10,934 nt of DNA from Holophagales bacterium UBA2201 (lineage in GTDB: Bacteria > Acidobacteriota > Thermoanaerobaculia > UBA2201): positions 1 to 10,934 of the forward strand of contig DCUZ01000117.1 in NCBI GenBank assembly GCA_002327305.1, read 5' to 3'. This document shows positions 1 to 6,333 of this stretch, one piece after another. Below the pieces are notes generated by a model that was given only the letters and a program-made list of their open reading frames with translations, had not been told where the DNA came from and ran no database searches. Every line of letters begins with the position of its first letter. Position 1 is the first letter of the stretch. The position numbers were made by a program, and so were the translations under genes.

Positions 1-2026
1 GTCTAGATAAAGGCCAAAGACGAGGGGCTTCGGGGAAGCCCCAGTTGGCGCACTCGCCGCCGACGTAGGCGACGGCGGTGGTGGAACCATTGCAGGTGGA
101 GATGTCGTAGGTCGCTCCGGCGAAGGTGCGCGGCAGGTGGGACCAGGAGCCGTTGGCCACGATGTCGGGCTTGGACATGCCCCAGGCGGCGGGCCCCTTG
201 GAGCTCCAGAAGGCGACCTCGCCCTGCTGGTCGTCGCGGTCGAGGAAGAGGTGCTCGGCGGCGCCGACGGAAAGGGAGTTCTTGGAGACGGCGTTGCCGC
301 CGGAGGTGCCGTAGCCGTAGGGGTTCCAGCCGCAGGAGGAGGACCCCTTGGCGCTGACGTCGAAGTTGCCCTGGTTGCCGGAGGAGTTGACCAGGAGGGC
401 GTTGAGGCGCAGGGTGCTCCCCGTGATGAACTGGTCGCCTAAGACGGCGTTGCCGGAATAGGCCGAGAACGAGCTCCCGAAGGTGGGCAGGTCGAGGCTG
501 CCGAAACAGCCGGTGCTGTAACTGCAGGTGCTGGGGACCGGGCCCCAGGAGTTGTTGATGATGCGGGCGTTCTGGGTGTAGAGGGTGGGCCAGTCGTTGG
601 TGGGGCTGATGCAGAAATACCGGCAGTTGCCGTCGCCGCCGCCCCGGAGGACGGCCAGCCGCGCCTGGGGGGCGCTCCCGGCGAAGGCGTAGTAGTATTC
701 CTCGTCGGTGGGGGCCAGGCCGCGGCCCAGTTCGGAGAGGCGGCCGGAACCGGCGGCCGCCCCGGCGCCGGCGGTGCCGTGGCCGCACACGTCGGTGGTC
801 TGGCAGTTGCATGCGGTCGGGCCCGCCCCGCCGCATCCGGCCGCGTTGGCGGCGTAGACGATCTTGTTGACCTGGCTCCCGCCGTCGTAGTGGCTGAAAT
901 CCAGGCTCCCGATCGAGGAGGTGCTGCCCGTGTCCACGCCGGTGTCGAGGTAGCCGATGATCTGCCCCTTGCCGGTTAGGTTGCGGCCCAAACTGTTGCG
1001 GTACTGGCTCCAGGCGCGGTTGGAGCGCATCTGCCTGGCCTGGGAGTAGTTGTGCAGTTCGTTGGGGGCGCGGTGATCCATGTGGTCCACATCCGGGATC
1101 TGGAGGATGGAGGCGACCTGCTCGGGGAGGACGTAGGCCTGGAGGATGGTCCCGGAGTTGGAGTCGTTATAATTCTCGATGTCGTACCGGAGCCCCAGGC
1201 GGTCGAGCTCCCACAGGGCCGGTCCGGGGTCCACCCCCGGGAAGATTCGGATCTCCGCCCAGAACTCCTGGCCGATGGCCGCGGTGAACTCGTTGAGTTT
1301 GTAGGCCGGATGGTGGGCGCCGACCCAGCGGACGAACGGCAGGGTCAGGAGGACGGAGGGGTCCCGCTCCGAACGGACGATGAAGGCGTAGTTGGCGATG
1401 TAGTTGACGAAATCGAAGCCCTTGGAGGCCACGGCATCCTTCCATTCCTGGAGGATGGGGCCGGTGAACTGGATGAGGAAATAGTTCGTTCCCATGCTCC
1501 GCTTGGCGGTGAGCCGGGGGTCGAGGGGGGGCTCGCCGAAGCGGGTGTCGAAGGAGACCATTCGGAAGAGGATGGCCGTCGGCGAACCGGGATCGGCGGC
1601 CTCGGGGCCCGGAAGGGTCCAGCCGTTGGGATTGGAGAGGTCCATGGGGGGCGGCAGGTCGGCCCGGCCGCGGACCCCGGGGGCGAAGCGGTCATAGAGG
1701 GAGCGCTGGACGTCGCCGAGGCCCGATCCGGCGTCGTCGCCGACGATGAGGGGGCGGGGAGCGGCGAGGTCTGCTCTGCCCTGGAACGGCGACCTCAGCA
1801 GATTGAGCAGTTTGGCATCGGATCCGCACCGGGGTTTTGGGGCCGGTGACGCGGCGAGGCCGGGACCGCTTTCCGCGGTCTTTTCGCTCAACCACGACCA
1901 GACATGGGGGGAGGCCGAGGACCGGGCCTCCAAAGCCGCCTGCAAAACCCCGTCTGTCGCGGCGGGCGCTGAGGCCACAACGACGAACAACGCTAAAACA
2001 CACAGGATGAAACGGACACTTTTCAT
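1..2026 (-). CDS. Secreted subtilisin-like (S8) serine protease, 3' end outside window
   Basis: An open frame of 675 codons runs from an ATG at 2026-2024 to the left edge without a stop, so the gene is partial. The start is preceded by AAGGAGG with a 5-nt spacer. Residues 1-23 form a signal peptide (basic MKSVRF, hydrophobic core, Ala-rich end), so export is expected. About 330 residues of prodomain-like sequence follow. The protease core then shows the Asp motif YLDTGVD (D361), the His motif CGHGT (H416), NNSWGP near 490, NSSGNQG with the likely oxyanion Asn N551, SVGAA, and SSKGP followed by KPDIVA at 619-624. This order is diagnostic of peptidase family S8. The core contains many Cys, as in disulfide-bonded extracellular enzymes. 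The nucleophile motif GTSxA is not visible by residue 675. It may lie beyond the edge, or the last 40-50 bases may be rearranged or misassembled. The substrate is unknown; a role in extracellular protein degradation is inferred. Confidence 0.86.
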   Translation of the reverse strand, partial: MKSVRFILCVLALFVVVASAPAATDGVLQAALEARSSASPHVWSWLSEKTAESGPGLAASPAPKPRCGSDAKLLNLLRSPFQGRADLAAPRPLIVGDDAGSGLGDVQRSLYDRFAPGVRGRADLPPPMDLSNPNGWTLPGPEAADPGSPTAILFRMVSFDTRFGEPPLDPRLTAKRSMGTNYFLIQFTGPILQEWKDAVASKGFDFVNYIANYAFIVRSERDPSVLLTLPFVRWVGAHHPAYKLNEFTAAIGQEFWAEIRIFPGVDPGPALWELDRLGLRYDIENYNDSNSGTILQAYVLPEQVASILQIPDVDHMDHRAPNELHNYSQARQMRSNRAWSQYRNSLGRNLTGKGQIIGYLDTGVDTGSTSSIGSLDFSHYDGGSQVNKIVYAANAAGCGGAGPTACNCQTTDVCGHGTAGAGAAAGSGRLSELGRGLAPTDEEYYYAFAGSAPQARLAVLRGGGDGNCRYFCISPTNDWPTLYTQNARIINNSWGPVPSTCSYSTGCFGSLDLPTFGSSFSAYSGNAVLGDQFITGSTLRLNALLVNSSGNQGNFDVSAKGSSSCGWNPYGYGTSGGNAVSKNSLSVGAAEHLFLDRDDQQGEVAFWSSKGPAAWGMSKPDIVANGSWSHLPRTFAGATYDISTCNGSTTAVAYVGGECANWGFPEAPRLWPLSR
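24..42. repeat. Perfect 8-bp hairpin near the window edge
   Basis: GGGGCTTC, a 3-nt GGG loop and GAAGCCCC form a perfect stem. On the minus strand it lies inside the protease frame, just where a GTSxA motif would be expected, and is followed by a moderately T-rich stretch. It could be coding sequence, a terminator-like hairpin or a fold-back at an assembly end; the sequence alone does not decide. Confidence 0.5.
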
Positions 2027-2055
2027 GCAACCCTCCTTAAAAAGTCGATGCAAGG

Positions 2056-2076
2056 ATCCGAAGATGAAGTTCGGAT
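2056..2076 (-). other. Hairpin in the leader of the protease gene
   Basis: ATCCGAA and TTCGGAT form a 7-bp stem around a 7-nt loop, about 20 nt upstream of the protease Shine-Dalgarno. It could stabilise the mRNA or modulate ribosome access. No known riboswitch class is recognised. Confidence 0.3.
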
Positions 2077-2153
2077 GCGCACGTTGAACAGTATTCACAA
2101 AATGATGAGGTTGTCCACAAGCAATTACTCCTTGCAAAAGCTATGCCATTTCA

Positions 2154-2182
2154 AGCATATGGAAAAAGTCATTAATTGTCAG
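2154..2182 (-). promoter_or_regulatory. Candidate sigma70-type promoter of the protease gene
   Basis: On the minus strand, CTGACA (2182-2177, five of six matches to TTGACA) is followed by a 17-bp spacer and TATGCT (2159-2154, four of six matches to TATAAT). It lies in the AT-rich part of the intergenic region and predicts a leader of about 120 nt. Other AT-rich combinations nearby are possible. Confidence 0.35.
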
Positions 2183-2283
2183 TCCTTTGCGTATTTTGCC
2201 TCGGCCAATGAAAACGGATGCCCTGGCACTTATCGTTACGCTTTTGGAAATGCGGCGCCCTATTCAAGGGGTTTGAGGGGAAT

Positions 2284-2321
2284 CCAATAGCATAAAGCCG
2301 CAGGTCGGAGGACCTGCGCTA
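2284..2321. repeat. 38-bp direct repeat with hairpin, copy 1
   Basis: The unit begins CCAATAGCATAAAGCCGC and contains a perfect 7-bp stem, GCAGGTC / GACCTGC (2300-2317), around a GGAG loop. A second copy with about four differences lies 92 bp to the right. Position and structure resemble REP-like intergenic palindromes rather than an insertion sequence. Confidence 0.85.
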
Positions 2322-2348
2322 CATCCCGGAATGTGGGGTCCGTTTTGT

Positions 2349-2372
2349 GTAGGGCCGACTCTCCAGTCGGCC
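2349..2372 (+). repeat. GTAGGG-headed palindrome between the two direct repeats
   Basis: GTAGGG (2349-2354) leads into GGCCGACT, a CTCC loop and AGTCGGCC, a perfect 8-bp stem. It belongs to a set of GTAGGG-headed palindromes in this window that share the head but not the stem sequence (see 6310-6333, 9563-9606, 10464-10485). Confidence 0.8.
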
Positions 2373-2375
2373 GGT

Positions 2376-2413
2376 CCAATAGCATGGAGCCGCAGGTGGG
2401 AGGACCTGCGCTG
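2376..2413. repeat. 38-bp direct repeat with hairpin, copy 2
   Basis: This is the second copy of the 2284-2321 unit (CCAATAGCATGGAGCCGC), with stem GCAGGT / ACCTGC around GGGAGG. It starts 15 bp past the stop of the flavoprotein gene, so it lies in the 3' untranslated region of that transcript and may act as an mRNA end-stabiliser or weak terminator. No U-tract follows. Confidence 0.85.
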
Positions 2414-2427
2414 CGTCCGTTTTTCCG

Positions 2428-3504
2428 TCATCGGGGCCGCAGGAGGGCCGGCAAGGCGTCCAGCGCCCCCACGGAATCCCGGCAGGTCCGGCTTCCGTCG
2501 AAGATGGCGGTCAGCCCCTGCCGGACCCGGGGGAGGACCATGAATCGCTTCATCAACGGGGCGGGGAGGGCATAGAAGAACGCCCGCATCCGGGCCGCGG
2601 CCCGGAACTCGGGGGCCATCTCCCGCTCGAACCAGGCCGCATACCCGGTTCCGTTCAGAATGGATTCCGCTGCCTGCCTTCCCGTCAATATGGCATAGCG
2701 GATCCCCTCTCCCAGGGCGGGGTGGACGGCCCCGGCGGCGTCCCCCGCCAGCAGGACCCGCCCGTCCCACCCCTCCACCGCGCTCATTTCCATCGGCGCC
2801 GGCCAGAGGCGCGCCGGGGCCGGGGCCGCTCCCCGGCCGAGGGCGGCACAAAAACGGTCGAGCGTTCCCCTCAGCCCCCCGCGCCGCATCGAGCAGACGC
2901 CGACGGACGCCCCGTCCGGCCGGGGGAAGGCCCAGGCGTACCCCCGCTCGCCGAAGGAAAAATCGAAAAGCGGACGGGCCGCGACGGGATCCGGCATGAC
3001 CGCGTCCATCGCCCACGCCATCGCCCCGGGCCGGGCGCCCACCTTGCGGGCCGTCCAGGAGACCGCGCCATCGCATCCGACCAGCCGCCGAGCCGTCACC
3101 CATTCGCCGCGCACCCGCAGGCGAACGCCTTCGCCGGAGGGTTCCAGCGCGTCCGCCACCGCCCCGGGGCGGAACTCCGCCCCGGCCCGGACGGCCTCGT
3201 CGAGGAGCCAGGCGTCGAAGTCGGCGCGCCGGACCACGCACCCGGAGCCGGGCGCGTCGAGCCCGATTGCCCAGCGGCGGCCCCAGCGCAGGTCGGTGCC
3301 ATAAATGGGGACGGAGGGGACGCCGGCAGGCAGGGGGCCGGGCAACACTGGGAAGACGCGGGCCGACACGGCCCCCCCGCAGGGCTTGTCCCTCGGAAAC
3401 GCCTTTCGGTCGAGGAGGAGGACCCGGGCGCCCCCCAGGGCCAGCGTCCTGGCCGCGGCGGAGCCGGCGGGGCCGGCGCCGACGACAACGGCGTCCCAAC
3501 TCAT
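2428..3504 (-). CDS. Geranylgeranyl-reductase-family FAD oxidoreductase
   Basis: This 358-residue flavoprotein belongs to the geranylgeranyl reductase / p-hydroxybenzoate-hydroxylase-like group, which reduces isoprenoid chains or oxidises aromatic and lipid substrates. The N-terminus carries the FAD dinucleotide fold, VVVGAGPAGSAAA (G9-x-G11-xx-G14), with an acidic residue at D32 ending strand 2. The family signature DKPCGGAVS is at 39-47, GCDGA at 143-147, and the second FAD motif LLAGDAAGAVHPALGEGI around 251-267 with D255. Length is normal for the family. The ATG at 3504 is the only sensible start because the Rossmann motif begins five residues later. It has no clear Shine-Dalgarno, and a TAGAAT hexamer lies 10-15 bp upstream. 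The gene follows a membrane glycosyltransferase by 100 bp on the same strand, which suggests, but does not prove, a membrane-lipid or isoprenoid role. The exact substrate cannot be read from the sequence. Confidence 0.92.
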   Translation of the reverse strand: MSWDAVVVGAGPAGSAAARTLALGGARVLLLDRKAFPRDKPCGGAVSARVFPVLPGPLPAGVPSVPIYGTDLRWGRRWAIGLDAPGSGCVVRRADFDAWLLDEAVRAGAEFRPGAVADALEPSGEGVRLRVRGEWVTARRLVGCDGAVSWTARKVGARPGAMAWAMDAVMPDPVAARPLFDFSFGERGYAWAFPRPDGASVGVCSMRRGGLRGTLDRFCAALGRGAAPAPARLWPAPMEMSAVEGWDGRVLLAGDAAGAVHPALGEGIRYAILTGRQAAESILNGTGYAAWFEREMAPEFRAAARMRAFFYALPAPLMKRFMVLPRVRQGLTAIFDGSRTCRDSVGALDALPALLRPR

Positions 3505-3513
3505 GGCCGGAGT

Positions 3514-3519
3514 ATTCTA
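3514..3519 (-). promoter_or_regulatory. -10-like hexamer just before the flavoprotein start
   Basis: TAGAAT (five of six matches to TATAAT) ends nine bases before the ATG at 3504. Transcription from it would begin only a few bases before the start codon, giving a leaderless or nearly leaderless mRNA. No good -35 hexamer is seen at the usual spacing. Confidence 0.25.
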
Positions 3520-3604
3520 CCTCTCTGTCCCGGCCGGCGTGAGTCGAAGCACCGATCCCGCCCGTGGACCGTTTGAAGCTGGTTTCCATGGGCGGCGATC
3601 GCGC

Positions 3605-4780
3605 TCAGAACTTGACCCTTTGCCCATTTCTCAAATCCTCAAGCGGATAGGACCTCCCCCGCCAAACGATCCCGCCCCGCCGCCGGCATTTCCAGGCCGA
3701 CCGCAGGGCGGCGAAGGAGATCGCCACGATGCCCAGAGGAATGAGGAACGCCGCGCCGGAGGTGTCCCGGGTGACGCGGCTTTGGACGATCGCCTGCGCG
3801 GCCAGGAACGCCGCCGGGACCGCCGCGCCCAGCCATAGAAAAGGGATCCCCCACGGGAAAAGGGCCAACAACGGGGCCATCAGGAAGCTCCAGACGACGC
3901 CTTGGGTGAAGAGGAGGCGCGCATAGCTGTACCGATCCATGGAGAAGGCGTTCTTCTCCAGCCCCCGGATCATGTCACCCGGCGTCTCGTACCATCGGAC
4001 GCTCACGTGCTCGGAGGCCAGGTAGAAGCCCTGCCGGGCGCCGTGATTCTTCATCATGATCCCGAGGCCGAGATCGTCGGCCACTTCCATTTTCAACCAC
4101 TCGAACCCCGGCGTCCGATTGAAGGCGGACCGCCGCACCAGGTTGAAGGCCCCGGCCCCGGCGAAGGCACGCCGGCTCCCCTTCTCGATGCGCACGGCGT
4201 CCGTGAACAGGAGAAACCAGAGGAAGAAGGCGTGCAGGAGCATAGTATGGACGAAGGTGTCGGAAGGCACATCGGGCATGAGCGCCAGGTGGTCCAGTCC
4301 GCGCTCTTCGCACAGGGAGATGGCCAGCCGCAGAGCCCCCGGGGCGAAATGAACGTCGGCGTCGGTGAACAGGACCCATTCGCCCGAGGTGGACCGGACC
4401 CCGAGGTCGAGTGCGTGGACCTTGCCGAGCCACTCTTCGGGCAGGTCGGCATTATGGACCACCTTCAAACGGGGGTCCTCAGAGGCGAGGCGGTCGGCGA
4501 CGGCCCCGGTGCCGTCACCGGACCGGTCGTCCACCAGGATGACTTCCAGGCCGGGGTAATCCTGACCCAACAGCGAACGCATGGCCGGCTCGATGGTCCC
4601 GACCTCGTCCCGCGCCGCGATGACGACGCAGAGACGCGGCCAGGAGGGGGGCTCGGGGGGATATTGCCGCTCCAGCCGCTTCACCTGGAACAGATGGACG
4701 ATGCCACCTCCCAGGAAGATCACCCAGAAGAGGGCCGCGCAGCCGCATAGGAAGACCAAAACCCACTCCAGCGGACTCAC
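3605..4780 (-). CDS. Membrane family-2 glycosyltransferase, HpnB/CrtQ-like
   Basis: This 391-residue GT-A fold glycosyltransferase transfers a sugar from a nucleotide-sugar donor. Residues 7-31 form an N-terminal membrane helix. The catalytic domain starts at CVVIAARDE (51-59), with VDDRSGDGT (83-91; D84, D85 for nucleotide binding), LPEEWLGK (113-120) and the metal-binding DxD in FTDADVHF (D140, D142). EVADDLGLG around 230 and VRWYE around 265 fit the acceptor/base region. Two or three membrane helices follow (about 290-360), and the C-terminus is basic (WRGRSYPLEDL). This architecture matches hopanoid-associated HpnB and carotenoid CrtQ enzymes, so a lipid or isoprenoid acceptor at the cytoplasmic membrane is inferred. 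The start is a GTG, with an in-frame TGA 15 bases upstream, so it cannot extend further. A weak AGGTGA lies 15-20 bases upstream. It is followed by the FAD enzyme after 100 bp. Confidence 0.9.
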   Translation of the reverse strand: MSPLEWVLVFLCGCAALFWVIFLGGGIVHLFQVKRLERQYPPEPPSWPRLCVVIAARDEVGTIEPAMRSLLGQDYPGLEVILVDDRSGDGTGAVADRLASEDPRLKVVHNADLPEEWLGKVHALDLGVRSTSGEWVLFTDADVHFAPGALRLAISLCEERGLDHLALMPDVPSDTFVHTMLLHAFFLWFLLFTDAVRIEKGSRRAFAGAGAFNLVRRSAFNRTPGFEWLKMEVADDLGLGIMMKNHGARQGFYLASEHVSVRWYETPGDMIRGLEKNAFSMDRYSYARLLFTQGVVWSFLMAPLLALFPWGIPFLWLGAAVPAAFLAAQAIVQSRVTRDTSGAAFLIPLGIVAISFAALRSAWKCRRRGGIVWRGRSYPLEDLRNGQRVKF

Positions 4781-4786
4781 GCATGC

Positions 4787-4814
4787 ATTGTATCACCTGC
4801 GCACGCCCTCCCAA
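4787..4814 (-). promoter_or_regulatory. Candidate promoter abutting the glycosyltransferase start
   Basis: On the minus strand TTGGGA (4814-4809) is followed by a 16-bp spacer and TACAAT (4792-4787, five of six matches). Six bases separate the -10 from the GTG start, so initiation would fall on or beside the start codon, as in leaderless transcripts. Confidence 0.3.
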
Positions 4815-4907
4815 CCCGAAGCTGGAAGCCTGAAGTTGGAAGCCGAAAATGGCGCTCTGTCTCTATCTTCGGGCTTCGGAGTTCCGGCTTCCGGCTTCGA
4901 CCCCTAC
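4815..4907. repeat. Degenerate GAAGC(Y) repeats arranged as an imperfect inverted pair
   Basis: The left arm (about 4815-4849) has repeated GAAGCTG-, GAAGCCTG-, GAAGTTG-, GAAGCC-type units. The right arm (about 4866-4900) reads as the same units on the other strand. The reverse complement of the right arm aligns over about 33 bp with the left arm with few differences. A GTAGGG on the minus strand (4907-4902) heads the right arm. A related GAAAGC repeat pair is found at 10291-10460. No coding function is apparent. Confidence 0.7.
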
Positions 4908-4959
4908 GGGCACTCCCCTCCCATCTGTCCGGTGATGGGGCAACCGGCGGTGTTGGAAC

Positions 4960-5013
4960 CCTGGGGCCGGCCGAACCCCAGGTCCCCCTCGATGCCGGCG
5001 GTTCAACCGGCAT
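4960..5013. other. Two hairpins after the small membrane-protein gene
   Basis: ATGCCGG / CCGGCAT (4992-5013, 8-nt loop) begins directly after the TGA stop. CCTGGGG / CCCCAGG (4960-4982, 9-nt loop) follows it. Both stems are 7 bp. Neither has a U-tract on the minus strand, so they are possible transcript-end stabilisers or factor-dependent ends rather than clear intrinsic terminators. Confidence 0.4.
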
Positions 5014-5292
5014 TCAGGATGATGGGGGCGTCGAAGGGGATGGGGTCTTCGCGGGCCACAATTTACCCCCGGCCCAGAGGAAGAGTACACCCCAGAAGAG
5101 CAGGGCCGCCAGCCGGAATCCCGCTCGCCAGGCCGTCTCCGCAACATCGTTGAACGGCAAATGGCGTAAGGCCTGCCCCTTGGCGACCTCGTAGGGGATG
5201 ACCAGCAGGGAGCAGAGGTACACGATCGTTTTCAGGCCGGAATAGAACTGGAGCACCCACGCGGGGGTGATGCGTTCGGTCAGCATGCCCAT
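5014..5292 (-). CDS. Small two-helix membrane protein of unknown function
   Basis: This 92-residue protein has two hydrophobic segments: about residues 11-33, rich in Leu, Val and Tyr, and about 59-75 (FRLAALLFWGVLFLWAGG). A polar linker between them includes HLPFNDVAETAW. The tail is Pro/Ser-rich. The ATG at 5292 has AGGAGG seven bases upstream (spacer CCAACG), which favours it over the Met at residue 3. The gene begins 35 bp after the cupin stop on the same strand, so the two are probably one transcript. I do not recognise the family; a membrane anchor or small inner-membrane accessory protein is possible. Confidence 0.72.
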   Translation of the reverse strand: MGMLTERITPAWVLQFYSGLKTIVYLCSLLVIPYEVAKGQALRHLPFNDVAETAWRAGFRLAALLFWGVLFLWAGGKLWPAKTPSPSTPPSS

Positions 5293-5327
5293 CGTTGGCC
5301 TCCTGTACGGAGTTCAGCGTCGTGGGG

Positions 5328-5687
5328 TCAGATCCGCTCCGGCTCCGGTACGGTGCGGTCCGAGACGGCGTCGCCGGTGTTGAGGGTGCCGGCGGGCTCG
5401 AAGACGAGGACCTGGACCTCCTGTTCCGCGAAGGATTTATGCTCCACGCCCCGCGGGACGATGATGAATTCCCCCTCCTCCACCCACTCGGAGCCGTCGC
5501 GCCGGTCCAGGCGGAACCGCCCCTTGAAGACGAGGAACAGTTCGTCCTCCCCCTCGTGCCGGTGCCAGAGGAAGTCCCCCCGGAACTTGACCAGCTTCAC
5601 CTGCTGGCCGTTCAATTCCCCCACGATGCGGGGGTGCCAGTGGTCGGTGAAGAGGGCGAACTTATCGGAGAGATTGACTTTTTCCAT
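5328..5687 (-). CDS. Small single-domain cupin, YdbB-like
   Basis: This 119-residue single-domain cupin contains both halves of the conserved barrel signature. Motif 1 is WHRHEGEDELFLVFKGRF, with metal ligands H42, H44 and E49. Motif 2 is GEFIIVPRGVEH, with ligand H83. The spacing fits a mononuclear metal site. The overall sequence, with HPRIVGELNGQ near the start and LNTG near the end, looks like the widespread small cupins of the YdbB type, which have no firmly established reaction. The ATG at 5687 is chosen over one 12 codons upstream because an AGGAGG lies five bases before it and the barrel needs no further N-terminal sequence. It lies downstream of the RRM gene's terminator, so it is probably its own transcription unit with the membrane-protein gene. 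I saw no clear promoter in 5688-5757. Confidence 0.92.
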   Translation of the reverse strand: MEKVNLSDKFALFTDHWHPRIVGELNGQQVKLVKFRGDFLWHRHEGEDELFLVFKGRFRLDRRDGSEWVEEGEFIIVPRGVEHKSFAEQEVQVLVFEPAGTLNTGDAVSDRTVPEPERI

Positions 5688-5758
5688 GGCCGCCTCCTGC
5701 GCATCCTGGTCCCGTGGCTTCATCCCTCGGGCGGGATCCCGATGCCGCTCCCGCGGGG

Positions 5759-5791
5759 TAAAACAAACCCGCCCCCGTTTCCGGGGGCGGG
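5759..5791 (-). terminator. Intrinsic terminator of the RRM gene
   Basis: On the minus strand a perfect 10-bp stem, CCCGCCCCCG / CGGGGGCGGG (5791-5768), closes a GAAA tetraloop and is followed at once by TTTGTTTTA. It starts 10 bp after the TAA stop of the RRM gene. This is a textbook rho-independent terminator and the only strong one in the window. Confidence 0.93.
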
Positions 5792-5800
5792 GCTATGGCG

Positions 5801-6115
5801 TTACCAGGGGCGACGACCACCGCCGCCGCGACCTCCACGGCCGCCACCGCCGCCGGGCCGTCCACCGCGGTCCTCCTTCGGCCGGGCCTCGTTGACGGTG
5901 AGATTCCGTCCCTTGATGGCCTTGCCGTTGAGACCGTTGATGGCCGCAGTGGCCTCGGGTCCGTTGGGCATCTCGACGAAGCCGAAGCCTCTCGATTCGC
6001 CGCTGTACTTGTCGGTGATGATGGCGACGGAAGCGATCTCGCCGAAGGCCTCGAAGGCCTCCTTCAGTTCCCCTTCCGAGACATCACGGGACAGGTTTCC
6101 TACGTAAATCTTCAT
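5801..6115 (-). CDS. RRM-domain RNA-binding protein with Gly/Arg-rich tail
   Basis: This 104-residue protein is a single RNA recognition motif plus a short tail. RNP2 is IYVGNL (3-8) and RNP1 is RGFGFVEM (42-49). The RNA-stacking aromatics Y4, F44 and F46 are all present. The domain ends about residue 79, and the tail is Gly/Arg-rich (GGRGG runs) as in cyanobacterial cold-inducible Rbp proteins. The expected role is single-stranded RNA binding in the cytoplasm, possibly as an RNA chaperone under cold or other stress; that role is known for relatives, not shown here. The ATG at 6115 has AAGGAG with a spacer of about seven bases. The gene appears monocistronic: a -10-like TATGAT precedes it by about 70 bp and a strong terminator follows. 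The region between it and the next gene upstream is about 210 bp. Confidence 0.96.
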   Translation of the reverse strand: MKIYVGNLSRDVSEGELKEAFEAFGEIASVAIITDKYSGESRGFGFVEMPNGPEATAAINGLNGKAIKGRNLTVNEARPKEDRGGRPGGGGGRGGRGGGGRRPW

Positions 6116-6186
6116 GGGCCGCTCCTTAGAGTGAGATGGGCAAAGCGGCCGATCGAAACCGACGTCCGACTATGCCTCCAATAAGG

Positions 6187-6215
6187 ATCATACGCCGATT
6201 CGGGAAAAAATGCAA
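6187..6215 (-). promoter_or_regulatory. Candidate promoter of the RRM gene
   Basis: TTGCAT (6215-6210), a 17-bp spacer and TATGAT (6192-6187, five of six matches) read on the minus strand. The predicted leader is about 65 nt and ends in the Shine-Dalgarno. The -35 match is weak. Confidence 0.4.
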
Positions 6216-6309
6216 ATCGGGGGTCGCCGGTGCCTTTGCGCTCGTTGCCCTGCGGTGCCATCAGCTGGGTGTACGCTCCGACATCGCTTTCGGTATCCGC
6301 GTCCCTTTT

Positions 6310-6333
6310 CCGCGGCAACCGCGGCGACCCTAC
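6310..6333 (-). repeat. GTAGGG-headed palindrome embedding the stop of the 447-residue gene
   Basis: On the minus strand GTAGGG (6333-6328) supplies the TAG stop (6332-6330) and leads into CCGCGG, TTG, CCGCGG (6324-6310). The heptamer CTACGGA at 6330-6336 on the plus strand matches the heptamers near the pdxT stop. A further perfect G6/C6 hairpin (6338-6352, CGT loop) lies in the last codons. Together they may mark the transcript 3' end, but there is no U-tract. Confidence 0.6.

Larger units (their letters stand above)
2027..2427. other. Gene-free region: hairpin repeats, then AT-rich promoter and leader
   Basis: These 401 bp separate the flavoprotein gene from the protease gene. The right part (about 2284-2413) holds two copies of a 38-bp repeat around a GTAGGG palindrome. 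The left part (about 2040-2260) is distinctly AT-rich and contains the probable promoter and leader of the protease gene. A plus-strand frame at 2048-2290 has no ribosome site and no recognisable protein features, so I do not count it as a gene. Confidence 0.7.

Noticed and set aside
2..7. TCTAGA hexamer at the left edge as a cloning-vector junction
   Set aside because: A single six-base site occurs by chance and no vector sequence follows; mentioned only as a caution for the contig end.
3..836. Minus-strand 277-residue open frame, Arg/Pro/Gly-rich
   Set aside because: It is an out-of-frame shadow of the protease gene; the protease frame shows the S8 motifs and the shadow has only GC-driven composition.
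2048..2290. Plus-strand 80-residue open frame in the AT-rich intergenic region
   Set aside because: No ribosome site, no protein features, and it runs into the hairpin repeat; it is the reverse of a leader and promoter region.
2264..3589. Minus-strand 441-residue open frame, longer than the flavoprotein
   Set aside because: Arg/Gly/Pro-rich low-complexity shadow; the 358-residue frame inside it carries intact FAD motifs.
5295..6107. Plus-strand 270-residue open frame across the cupin, terminator and RRM gene
   Set aside because: It crosses a clear terminator and two genes with intact motifs on the other strand.
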